From positions 1 to 64,000 of the forward strand of contig JROS01000008.1 of NCBI GenBank assembly GCA_000769715.1: 64,000 bases of DNA, read 5' to 3'. Of the stretch, positions 39,779 to 48,694 are shown one piece after another. The translations under genes and the position numbers were made by a program. Position 1 is the stretch's first letter, and each line of letters begins with the position of its first letter. The stretch is from Desulfobulbus sp. Tol-SR. GTDB lineage: Bacteria > Desulfobacterota > Desulfobulbia > Desulfobulbales > Desulfocapsaceae. The notes below the pieces were generated by a model. That model was not told the DNA's origin, did not search any database, and saw nothing but the letters and a program-made list of their open reading frames with translations.

Positions 39779-40960
39779 ATGAATGCATCGAGAGAGCCGG
39801 AAATTGTCCGTGATATCGGAGAATTCAAGATCCAGGGACTGGCGATCCCGTACCCCGAATTTGTTCCCAGGCTGTATAATCTCTGTCTGTCCCTCGGGTT
39901 CAGGAGAGGGTATATCATGCCCTCCCGGGCCTTCTGTTCCGACGAAAATCAGGGCTTTCCCATCATCCTGCTGACCAAGCACTTCGGCACCTTCCCCTTC
40001 AACCACGGACGCGTCGGCGGCATCATCGCCACCGATCGCCATGGACCGCATGCCCACCATGGCGAGGATTCGGTGATCGTCCAGGCCAGCCATGTCGGCT
40101 ACGACCCGAAAACCGGGATCTACGGCACCTGCGAGCGGCCGAAGACGGAGGGCAACTGCTCCACCCCCTCGTGCGGCAAGATCACCCACGCCATCGCCCC
40201 GTATCTCGAGCAGTACCAGTTTGCCCAGAAACGGATCTTTCTCAGCCGGGACACCGATGGCCGGTGCCTGATCACCGCCAAGGACTCGTTCATCGACTTC
40301 GCCTCGAAACCGGTGACGGACGGGCTGGTGCTGCGGCTGCGGGACATCGCCAGGATCAACGGCGACGGCCGGATCGTCCCGGTCGCCACCCACAGCACCT
40401 CCCATTCCTACGAGGTCTCCGACAGCTTCCGGGAACGTCTGGAGAAAGACGGCTATGTTTGGAAGGGCGGGACCGGGGAGACGATGGGGGATCTGTTGTC
40501 CGCCGATCTTTTCTATTTCCGCGAAGACCTCCACGAGACGGACGAATCGATCCTGCTCGAGCGCAACCTGATCGAGTTCATGCCGCTGATCGTCACCCAC
40601 AAGAGCCCGGCGATGAAGGCGGCCAAGATCAACATCCAGATGGAATTCGCCCGCACGGTCGAGTCGATCCGCCGCGGCACCGAGTACAACGGCAAGAATC
40701 TGCTCTATATCGCCGGGCTGAATGTCGATATTTCGACGTATGAAACCTTTCCTTCCACGACCTATTTCGTTCCCTGGGCCGCCCACATCCAGTTGAAGGA
40801 CGCCTGTCCGATCTCCGGCGGGATGCACCCCCTGGAACAGGACGAGCTGTTTGCCAAACTGATGGAACAGGAAATGGTCAATCCCGATCAGACCGACCTC
40901 AAGGAACAGATCATCCGCATGATCTTTTCGCCGCGATTCGATATCCGGACCCCCCGCTGA
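39779..40960 (+). CDS. Putative LCIB/C-like (theta-type) carbonic anhydrase domain protein
   Basis: FCSDENQGFP...HHGEDSVIVQASHVGYDPKTGIYGTCERPKTEGNCSTPSCGKI resembles the CxDE...HxGxxxxxG...SxxCG arrangement of LCIB-type proteins; motif-level resemblance only. Confidence 0.45.
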   Translation: MNASREPEIVRDIGEFKIQGLAIPYPEFVPRLYNLCLSLGFRRGYIMPSRAFCSDENQGFPIILLTKHFGTFPFNHGRVGGIIATDRHGPHAHHGEDSVIVQASHVGYDPKTGIYGTCERPKTEGNCSTPSCGKITHAIAPYLEQYQFAQKRIFLSRDTDGRCLITAKDSFIDFASKPVTDGLVLRLRDIARINGDGRIVPVATHSTSHSYEVSDSFRERLEKDGYVWKGGTGETMGDLLSADLFYFREDLHETDESILLERNLIEFMPLIVTHKSPAMKAAKINIQMEFARTVESIRRGTEYNGKNLLYIAGLNVDISTYETFPSTTYFVPWAAHIQLKDACPISGGMHPLEQDELFAKLMEQEMVNPDQTDLKEQIIRMIFSPRFDIRTPR

Positions 40961-41096
40961 ACCCCTCCACCCGTGGCCGCCGGATCCTTGCGATCGGGTG
41001 GCTGCAGGTGGTCATCGGCCGCATTAATCCATGCAAATTTATCGAATCATTGTATAATCACACGTCCGTGTTTTTTCTGACAGCGGGAGTTTTTGC

Positions 41097-41126
41097 TTGA
41101 CGCGGTAATGGTTGGATAAGTATACA
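41097..41126 (+). promoter_or_regulatory. Candidate sigma70-type promoter upstream of the hyf-like operon
   Basis: TTGACG (41097-41102), 18-nt spacer, TATACA (41121-41126). Confidence 0.35.
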
Positions 41127-41299
41127 GTCATGATTTTGCAGCGCCAACCATGGGCCGGAATCTGATCTTGAGCGTATTCTCCCCCCATAGCTGACGATGA
41201 CGAAGAGGGAATCCCTCTTGCGCCAAAACAGAACGGCTCAAAAGTCGAGTGCAGGGTGTTGACCTACACAGCTTTTGAGGTGATGGCTCCAGTCATGCA

Positions 41300-43297
41300 G
41301 TGGAGGGAGGTATCGAGAGACTCTTCATTTCAAGGGGATCGATGGATACTCTTTTTTCTGCACTGGCGGTAATCCTGGCGGGGGGAATCCTGCCGCTGCT
41401 GCTGTATCGGCGGTTCAACCTGATGAAGGCGTCAGCCGTCATCGCCATCGCCACCGGTTCCCTTCTCGGATTGATCGCCATCCTGCCGGTGATGCAGGAT
41501 ACCGGCCCGCCGCCATCGACCTGGTCCTGGCAGCAATTCCTCACCCTGTCGTGTTCGATCGACTCGCTTTCCGCGTTCTTCCTCGTCCCCATCTTTATCA
41601 TCTGCCCGCTGGCCGCGCTCTATGGTTTCCATTACATGGACAAATCCGAGGAGTCGTGGCGCGTCGCCGTCAATTACCTCTGCCTGTCGCTGCTGATCGT
41701 GTCGATGGTGCTGGTGGTCTGCGCCGGTTCGCTCATCACCTTCGCCCTGGCCTGGGAGCTGATGTCGCTGTCCTCGTACTTCCTCGTCGTTCACGAATTC
41801 CAGAAAAAGGCAACGAGGAGCGCCGGCTATCTCTATTTCGTCTTTGCCCAGGCCGGCGCCATGTGTATCTTCGCCGCCTTCGGTCTGATTTACAGCGTCA
41901 CCGGCAGCTTTTCCTTCGATCAGCTCGACCAGCTGCCCTCCCGGATCAAGATGGCGGTCTTCCTCCTGGCGCTTCTCGGCTTTGGCTCGAAGGCGGGCAT
42001 CTTTCCCCTCCATATCTGGCTGCCGCACGCCCACCCGGCCGCCCCCAGCCATATCTCGGCGATCATGTCCGGGGTGATGATCAAGATGGGGATCTACGGC
42101 ATCCTCCGGATCTATGCGCTGCTTGGCGACACCTCGCTGCTGCCCGGCCGGGTCATCCTTGCGGTCGGCATTGTCTCCGGGGTCCTGGGGGTCGTCTACG
42201 CCCTCGGCAAGCATGATATCAAACGGCTGCTGGCCTACCACAGCGTCGAGAACATCGGCATCATCCTGATCGGCGCCGGTCTGGGGATGATCGGGGTGTC
42301 GACCGGCAACAGGGCGATGGCGATCTTCGGATTTGCCGGCAGCCTGCTCCATGTCCTCAACCACTCTATCTTCAAATCGCTGCTGTTCATGGGGGCCGGG
42401 GCCGTGCTCCAGAAGACCGGGACCAGGCATGTCGACGACCTGGGCGGTCTGATCAAGCGGATGCCGACCACCGGCAGGACCTTTCTGGTCGGCTCCATCT
42501 CGATCTCCGGCCTGCCGCCGTTCAACGGCTTCATCAGTGAATTTCTGATCTACTTTGCCGCCTTCCAGGGACTGACGCTGCCCGGCGTCTCCTTTCTCTT
42601 CGCCAGCCTGGCGATCATCTCCCTGGCGGTGATCGGCGGCCTGGCCGCCACCTGTTTCACCAAGGTGGTCGGCATCGTCTTCCTAGGTGAACCGAGAACC
42701 GCAGGGGCGGCCCTGGCCTCCGAGGTGCAGGCGTCGATGACCCTGCCGATGCTCCTGCTCGCCCTGTTCTGTCTCGTCATCGGCATCTTCCCGGCGCCGT
42801 TCGTGCAGTTGGCTGTGTTCGGCCTTCGCGATATGACGGTGATCGGGGCGATCGACCCGGCGACCGGGCAGGCACTGGTCGCCGATCTGGCCTTTGCCGC
42901 CCGGCTCTTTCTCGGCATCCTTCTCGGCGTCATGCTGCTGCGCCGGGTTCTGTACGCCAGAAAGGAGATCACCAGCGGGCCGACCTGGGGCTGCGGCTTC
43001 ACCCAGCCGAATGTCCGGATGCAGTACACCGGCACCTCCTACGCCATGAGTGTCGTTGAGTTTTTTCAACCTTTCGTCAGGATACGGACGGCATACTCGG
43101 GGATCCGCAGGATATTCCCCGGACAGACGACCTATGAAACGCGGGTTGACGATATCGCCGAAATCGCCATGTACCAGTATCTTCTCCAGCCCCTGGTCAA
43201 GCTTCTGGACAGGTTGCGCTGGATTCAGCATGGTCACATCCAGCTCTATATCGCGTACATTGTCTTGACCATCGTGGTGCTGCTGCTTGTCTTCTGA
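41300..43297 (+). CDS. hyfB: Hydrogenase-4-like membrane subunit B (NuoL/MrpD-type antiporter-like)
   Basis: 665 aa; GSKAGIFPLHIWLPHAHPAAPSHISAIMSGVMIKMGIYGI, LLAYHSVENIGIILIGAGLGMIG; possible start 41342. Confidence 0.85.
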   Translation: MEGGIERLFISRGSMDTLFSALAVILAGGILPLLLYRRFNLMKASAVIAIATGSLLGLIAILPVMQDTGPPPSTWSWQQFLTLSCSIDSLSAFFLVPIFIICPLAALYGFHYMDKSEESWRVAVNYLCLSLLIVSMVLVVCAGSLITFALAWELMSLSSYFLVVHEFQKKATRSAGYLYFVFAQAGAMCIFAAFGLIYSVTGSFSFDQLDQLPSRIKMAVFLLALLGFGSKAGIFPLHIWLPHAHPAAPSHISAIMSGVMIKMGIYGILRIYALLGDTSLLPGRVILAVGIVSGVLGVVYALGKHDIKRLLAYHSVENIGIILIGAGLGMIGVSTGNRAMAIFGFAGSLLHVLNHSIFKSLLFMGAGAVLQKTGTRHVDDLGGLIKRMPTTGRTFLVGSISISGLPPFNGFISEFLIYFAAFQGLTLPGVSFLFASLAIISLAVIGGLAATCFTKVVGIVFLGEPRTAGAALASEVQASMTLPMLLLALFCLVIGIFPAPFVQLAVFGLRDMTVIGAIDPATGQALVADLAFAARLFLGILLGVMLLRRVLYARKEITSGPTWGCGFTQPNVRMQYTGTSYAMSVVEFFQPFVRIRTAYSGIRRIFPGQTTYETRVDDIAEIAMYQYLLQPLVKLLDRLRWIQHGHIQLYIAYIVLTIVVLLLVF

Positions 43298-43342
43298 TAC
43301 GAGACGTGCCGGACTGGCCCCCCATCGCAGGCTGAGGTAGGA

Positions 43343-44260
43343 ATGGAATCATTTGTGTCGTTTGTGTTGGCGCTGCTCCTGGCGCCGCTCTTTCCCGGCG
43401 TCATCAACAAGACCAAGGCCATTGTAGCCGGCAAGCAGGGTCCGCCGCTGCTGATGAAATACTACACCCTGGCCAAGCTGTGCCGCAAGGGATCGGTCTA
43501 CAGCACCAGTTCGAGCTTCGTCTTCAAGATGGGACCGACGGTGTCGTTCGCCGCCGCCCTGATGCCGCTGCTGTTCCTCCCGCTGGCGGGGACGGCCCCG
43601 GTCTTTTCCTTCCACGGCGACGTCATCGTCCTGTTCTACATCATGGGGATCGGTCGCTTCTTCACCATCGCCGCCGCCCTGGATACCGCCTCGCCCTTCG
43701 AGGGGATGGGGGCGGCCCGCGAGGCCTTCTTCTCGACCCTGGCCGAGGCCACGATCTTCGCCGTGCTGATCCTGTTCTACCGGATGAGCGGATCGCTCAG
43801 CTTCGCCGACTATTTCCATGGCGCCAAGGCCGTCTCGCTCGCCGGCCCGACCGGGGCCCTGCTGCTGTTCGTCATCGTCGCGATGTTCATGGTGCTGCTG
43901 ACCGAGAACTCGCGGGTGCCGGTCGACGATCCCCAGACCCATCTCGAGCTGACGATGATCCACGAGGTCATGATCCTCGATCACAGCGGTCCCGATCTCG
44001 CCCTGATCGAGTTGGGGGCCTTCTTCAAGTTGTTGTTTTACTCCGTGTTCATCACCCATCTGCTCCAGCCCCTGGTCCCGGCCGGCCCCCTCGTCAACGG
44101 CCTGCTGTTCTATGGGATTCTGGCCCTGGTCTATGTCGCCGTCGGCGTTACCGAATCGACGATGGCCAGATTCAAGATGAACCTGGTGCCCAAGTACATC
44201 CTGACCTCCTTCACCCTGGTGTTTTTCGCCGCCATTCTGACGATGGGATTCATGCAATGA
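43343..44260 (+). CDS. hyfC: Hydrogenase-4-like membrane subunit C (NuoH-type)
   Basis: FPGVINKTKAIVAGKQGPPLLMKYYTLAKLCRKGSVYS, ENSRVPVDDPQTHLELTMIHEVMILDHSGPDLALIE. Confidence 0.9.
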   Translation: MESFVSFVLALLLAPLFPGVINKTKAIVAGKQGPPLLMKYYTLAKLCRKGSVYSTSSSFVFKMGPTVSFAAALMPLLFLPLAGTAPVFSFHGDVIVLFYIMGIGRFFTIAAALDTASPFEGMGAAREAFFSTLAEATIFAVLILFYRMSGSLSFADYFHGAKAVSLAGPTGALLLFVIVAMFMVLLTENSRVPVDDPQTHLELTMIHEVMILDHSGPDLALIELGAFFKLLFYSVFITHLLQPLVPAGPLVNGLLFYGILALVYVAVGVTESTMARFKMNLVPKYILTSFTLVFFAAILTMGFMQ

Positions 44261-44910
44261 TCAATCTCTCCGACGCCATTCCGGTTCTCATCCTGCTGTC
44301 CGTGCTGATTTCGCTCGAGACCAACCGCATGATCACCCTGGTGAAGATCATGGGCCTGCAGGGGGTCATGGTGTCGCTGGTGCCGTTGTTTCTCGAACAG
44401 CACCAGGACATCGGCAGCGGCGGGATCATCTTTTTCCAGATCATGATCCTGATCAAGGGCCTGCTGATCCCCGGCCTATTGTATTTCGCCGTCCAGCGGG
44501 TGGCGATCAAGCGCGAGGTCGAGCCGCTGATCGGCTATCATGCCTCGCTGTTCTTCGGCCTGATGATGATCCTGGTCTCCCTCTTCATTACCGAGAAACT
44601 GCAGCTCACCCTGCCGGGCGGCCATTCGCTGCTGCTGATCACCGCGATCACCACCCTCGGCGCCGGCCTGTTTCTGATGATGTCGCGGACCAAGGCGATC
44701 ACCCAGGTCATCGGCTATCTGATGCTGGAGAACGGCATCTACCTGGTCGGCACCGCCCTGACCAAGCAGAGCCATACCCGCTATGTCGTCGAGTTCGGGG
44801 TGCTGCTCGATGTGCTGGTGGGGGTGATGATCATGGGAATCATCCTCCACAATATCAACCGGGCCTTCGATGATGTCGACACTGCCCTTCTTGGGCGTTT
44901 AAAGGACTGA
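44257..44910 (+). CDS. hyfE: Hydrogenase-4-like membrane subunit E
   Basis: LMMSRTKAITQVIGYLMLENGIYLVGTAL, VLLDVLVGVMIMGIILHNINRAFDDVDT; ATGA overlap with hyfC. Confidence 0.85.
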   Translation: MINLSDAIPVLILLSVLISLETNRMITLVKIMGLQGVMVSLVPLFLEQHQDIGSGGIIFFQIMILIKGLLIPGLLYFAVQRVAIKREVEPLIGYHASLFFGLMMILVSLFITEKLQLTLPGGHSLLLITAITTLGAGLFLMMSRTKAITQVIGYLMLENGIYLVGTALTKQSHTRYVVEFGVLLDVLVGVMIMGIILHNINRAFDDVDTALLGRLKD

Positions 44911-44914
44911 GAAT

Positions 44915-46342
44915 ATGCTGGAATTCGTCTTTCTGCTGCCGATCCTCATGGGGGGCGCGGCGTTCTTTCTACCGGTCTTTCTCGGCCGGGGCATCCTGAT
45001 CGTGGCCGCCCTGCTGCACCTGCAGCTGACGGTGATGGGCTGGCTGGGCAAGCTCGAACCATATTTCCCCGACTATTTCAGCTCCTCGCCGGAGGGGTTG
45101 CTGGTCCTCCTCGTCACCTCCTTCATCTTCCTGTTCATCGCAATCTACGCCATCTCCTACATGAGCGAGACCGAGATGCAGAGCGAGCACATCTTCATCA
45201 GCTGCATGCTGCTGTTTCTCGGGACAATGAGCATGGTGACCCTGGCCGATCACCCGATCGTCCTGTGGATCGCGATCGAGGCGACCACCCTGGTCAGTGC
45301 GCCGCTGATCTTCATCAACCGTTCGAAGGAGGCCCTCGAGGCCACCTGGAAATATGTCCTGATCTGTTCGGTGGGCATTGCCCTCGCCCTGCTCGGCTGT
45401 TTCTTCATCACCCTGGCGATGGACATCAAGGAGATCGATGCGCCGTTGACTTTCTCCTCGCTGAACGCGGTGGCCGGCCAGCTCGACCCGATCTGGCTCA
45501 AGGCCGGATTCATCTTCATCATGATCGGTTTCGGCACCAAGATGGGTCTGGCGCCGATGCACACCTGGCTGCCCGACGCCCACAGCCAGGCGCCGAGCCC
45601 GGCATCGGCCCTGCTGTCCGGGGCCCTGCTGAACTGCGCCTTCCTCGGCATCTACAAGGTCCATATCCTGATGCACGTCGCCGGTCTGGGCGCCTATTCG
45701 AGCAATATCCTGATCGGCTTCGGCCTGGTGTCGATGTTCGTCGCCGGCATCTTCATCCTCAACCAGCCCGACTACAAACGGATGCTCGCCTATTCGAGCG
45801 TCGAGAACATGGGGGTCATCGCCATCGGCGTCGGCATCGGCGGGATCGCCCTGTACGGCGCTATCCTCCATCTGATCCACCACTCGCTGATCAAGTCGTC
45901 GCTGTTCCTGTCGGCCGGCAATATCCTGCTCGGCTTCGGCTCCCGGCTGGTCAAGAAGACCGGCAACCTCGCCCGGCTCTTTCCCAAGACCTTCGTTGCC
46001 TTCTTCGCCGGGTTCGCCGGGGTGTCCGGTTTCCCCCCCTTCGGCATCTTCATCAGCGAACTGTTGATCATCATGGGGGCCTTCCAGAGGGGGCGATTCG
46101 TCGTCCTCGCCGCCTTCATCTTCTGCCTCACCCTGGTGTTCGCCGGGGCGGCGCGGATCGTCATGCGGATCTCCTTTGCCAACGCCGGCGAGGAAATCCT
46201 GGTCGAGGAGCGGATGTTGCGCGTCATCCCCTCCTATGTCCTCCTCCTGACCTCCATCGGGCTGTTCTTGTGGATGCCGGAGATCATATTCCAAGTCATC
46301 ATCGATACAATCAAGGTACTCGGAGGCAGCGTCAATGGATAA
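44915..46342 (+). CDS. hyfF: Hydrogenase-4-like membrane subunit F (NuoL/M/N-type)
   Basis: GFGTKMGLAPMHTWLPDAHSQAPSPASALLSGALLNCAFLGIYK, MLAYSSVENMGVIAIGVGIGG, LIHHSLIKSSLFLSAGNIL. Confidence 0.88.
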   Translation: MLEFVFLLPILMGGAAFFLPVFLGRGILIVAALLHLQLTVMGWLGKLEPYFPDYFSSSPEGLLVLLVTSFIFLFIAIYAISYMSETEMQSEHIFISCMLLFLGTMSMVTLADHPIVLWIAIEATTLVSAPLIFINRSKEALEATWKYVLICSVGIALALLGCFFITLAMDIKEIDAPLTFSSLNAVAGQLDPIWLKAGFIFIMIGFGTKMGLAPMHTWLPDAHSQAPSPASALLSGALLNCAFLGIYKVHILMHVAGLGAYSSNILIGFGLVSMFVAGIFILNQPDYKRMLAYSSVENMGVIAIGVGIGGIALYGAILHLIHHSLIKSSLFLSAGNILLGFGSRLVKKTGNLARLFPKTFVAFFAGFAGVSGFPPFGIFISELLIIMGAFQRGRFVVLAAFIFCLTLVFAGAARIVMRISFANAGEEILVEERMLRVIPSYVLLLTSIGLFLWMPEIIFQVIIDTIKVLGGSVNG

Positions 46343-47849
46343 CCTCCTGCAGATAGCCAACGGCGAGGTCGTCAGGCGAGCCGACATCCCGGACGTCAGT
46401 GTCGAGACCTTCGGCATGACCCTCGCCGAGTTCGTCAAAAACGGCGGGTTCGTGGTCCAGTTCTTCGCCTTCGCCGAAAGCGAAGTCACCCGGCTGCTGG
46501 CCGTGGTCCGCAATGACAAGTTGTTCGTGACCAGCTGCGAGGTCGGGGCCGAATTCCCGTCGCTGACCGGCTGGGTCAGTGAAAAATTTCACCTGTTCGA
46601 GCGGGAGATCGCCGAACAGTACGGTATCCGCCCGACCGCCCACCCCTGGTTGAAGATGGTCCGCTACCACCCCAACTACAGCGGTGCCGCCGATGTCTTC
46701 GGCAACGATTACGCCAAGGATGAGATCCCGGGGAAATACGACTGCTTCAAGGTCGAAGGCGAGGCGATTCACGAGGTGGCGGTCGGGCCGGTCCATGCCG
46801 GCATCATCGAGCCGGGGCATTTCCGATTTCAGTGCGCCGGCGAGGAGGTTCTCCATCTCGAGATCCAGCTCGGCTATCAGCATCGCGGGGTCGAGCAGCT
46901 GCTGCCGACGGTGCCCCAGCGGCGGCTGCCGATCATCTGCGAGGCGATCGCCGGCGATACCGCCATCGGCCATAACCTCTGCTGCTGCCAGGCGCTCGAG
47001 GCCCTGGCCGGGCTGACGGTCGACGCCGGGGCCAGGGTCGTACGGACCATCGCCCTCGAACTGGAGCGGATCGCCAACCACCTCGGCGACCTCGGGGCCC
47101 TGAGCGGCGATGTCGCCTTCAACCCGCCGGCCGCCTATTTCGGCCGGATGCGCGGCGATTTCCTCAACCTCCTGCAGGTCCTGTGCGGCAACCGGTTCGG
47201 CAAGGGGCTGGTCCGGCCGGGCGGGGTGGCCTTCGTCATGGGGGAGGAGCAGCGGCAGCTCATCGCCGCCAAGCTTCACGAGATCACCCCGCAGGTCAAG
47301 AATGTCTGCGACCTGCTGTTCTCCGCCCATACCGTCCAGGCCCGGTTCGAGAATACCGGGATCGTGAGCCGGGAGATGGCCGAGGACCTGGGGCTGGTCG
47401 GCTACGCCGGCAGGGCCTGCGGCCTTGCCTATGACGCGCGGGTCGTCTTTCCGACCGAATGCTACCCCGAACTGCCGCACAACACCAACCAGATGACGAG
47501 CGGCGACGTCTACAGCCGGGCCACCGTCCGGCGCGAGGAGATCATGCATTCGATCGCCCTGATCGAGCTCCTCCTGAAACGACCGGAAACGACGGCGAAG
47601 GCGGTGATGATGGAGGAGCGCCGGCTCGCCGCCGATTCGCTGGTGGTCACCATCAACGAGGGCTGGCGAGGCGAGGTCTCGCACTCCGTCCTGACCGGCC
47701 CCGACGGCACCATCGTCCGCTACAAGGTCAAGGACCCGTCGTTCCACAACTGGACCGGTCTGGCGATGTCACTGCGGAACCAGGGGATCTCCGACTTCCC
47801 GCTGTGCAACAAGAGCTACAATCTCTCCTATTGCGGCTTCGACCTGTGA
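46335..47849 (+). CDS. hyfG: Hydrogenase-4/Ehr-like large-subunit homologue (HyfG/NuoCD-like) lacking canonical NiFe ligands
   Basis: N-terminal NuoC-like FHLFEREIAEQYGIRPTAHPWLKMVRYHP; LGYQHRGVEQLLPTVPQRRLPIICEAIAGDTAIGHNLCCCQALE; ends FPLCNKSYNLSYCGFDL. Confidence 0.88.
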   Translation: MDNLLQIANGEVVRRADIPDVSVETFGMTLAEFVKNGGFVVQFFAFAESEVTRLLAVVRNDKLFVTSCEVGAEFPSLTGWVSEKFHLFEREIAEQYGIRPTAHPWLKMVRYHPNYSGAADVFGNDYAKDEIPGKYDCFKVEGEAIHEVAVGPVHAGIIEPGHFRFQCAGEEVLHLEIQLGYQHRGVEQLLPTVPQRRLPIICEAIAGDTAIGHNLCCCQALEALAGLTVDAGARVVRTIALELERIANHLGDLGALSGDVAFNPPAAYFGRMRGDFLNLLQVLCGNRFGKGLVRPGGVAFVMGEEQRQLIAAKLHEITPQVKNVCDLLFSAHTVQARFENTGIVSREMAEDLGLVGYAGRACGLAYDARVVFPTECYPELPHNTNQMTSGDVYSRATVRREEIMHSIALIELLLKRPETTAKAVMMEERRLAADSLVVTINEGWRGEVSHSVLTGPDGTIVRYKVKDPSFHNWTGLAMSLRNQGISDFPLCNKSYNLSYCGFDL

Positions 47850-47907
47850 TGCAGACCGCTCGCCGCTTGGAGATCACCGCGCCCCGGCGCGATAGAAGGG
47901 TATTGCC

Positions 47908-48651
47908 ATGTTGAAGATCATCAAGAACAGACTGGATCAGGGCTACAGAACCTCGTCCTATCCGAAGCAGCCGATTGCCCTGTACGAGCGCTTCCGTGGC
48001 CGGCCGGAGATCAACCGGCAAGGCGATCCGGCCCTGGTCCGTCAGTGTGCCGAGGCCTGTCCGCAGGAGGCCATCGATGCCGCAAGCGGCGCCCTCGATC
48101 TGGGCCGCTGCACCTTCTGCGGTCTGTGCGAGATGCTGTCGCAGGGGAAGTTCGTCCGCTTCACCCAGAACTTCGAGTTGGGCGCGGCCACAAGGGCCGA
48201 TCTGATCACCGATGGCAGCTACGCCGATCTGGCCGGCCATGCCAGGCAGCACTTCAAAAAGCTCTTCGGCCGGTCGCTGCAGCTGCGCCAGGTCTCGGCC
48301 GCTGGCTGCAACGCCTGCGAGGCCGATACCAACGTCCTCAGCACCCCGTTTTTCGACCTGTCCCGGTTCGGCATCGACTTTGTCGCCTCACCGCGCCATG
48401 CCGACGGCATCCATGTCACCGGGCCGATCTCCCGCAACATGAAAGCGGCCCTGCTTACGACCTATGAGGCCGTTCCATCGCCCAAGGTGGTGATTGCCAG
48501 CGGCGCCTGCTCGATCTCGGGCGGGCCGTTCTACGGCAGCGACGAGGTCGTCGGCGATCTGGGCAGCCTGCTCCCGGTCGACCTCTATATTCCCGGCTGC
48601 CCACCCCATCCGCTGACCACCCTGCACGCCCTGCTGACCTTTTTCAAATAG
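47908..48651 (+). CDS. hyfI: Hydrogenase-4-like small subunit (HyfI/NuoB-like) with N-terminal single ferredoxin-like cluster motif
   Basis: CAEACPQEAI...CTFCGLC; AAGCNACEADTNVL, VIASGACSISGGPFYG, IPGCPPHPLTTL. Confidence 0.88.
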   Translation: MLKIIKNRLDQGYRTSSYPKQPIALYERFRGRPEINRQGDPALVRQCAEACPQEAIDAASGALDLGRCTFCGLCEMLSQGKFVRFTQNFELGAATRADLITDGSYADLAGHARQHFKKLFGRSLQLRQVSAAGCNACEADTNVLSTPFFDLSRFGIDFVASPRHADGIHVTGPISRNMKAALLTTYEAVPSPKVVIASGACSISGGPFYGSDEVVGDLGSLLPVDLYIPGCPPHPLTTLHALLTFFK

Positions 48652-48694
48652 ACGACAGGCCCTTCCGGCATTGCCGCAACGGCCTATCGCTCTC

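Noticed and set aside
44969-46519. 516-aa minus-strand ORF opposite hyfF
   Set aside because: Asp/Glu/Gln-rich translation is the antisense of membrane-protein codons; not a plausible protein.
41300-48651. Functional group 4 [NiFe] hydrogenase
   Set aside because: Large subunit lacks the paired CxxC Ni ligands at both ends, and no hydrogenase maturation genes are in the window.
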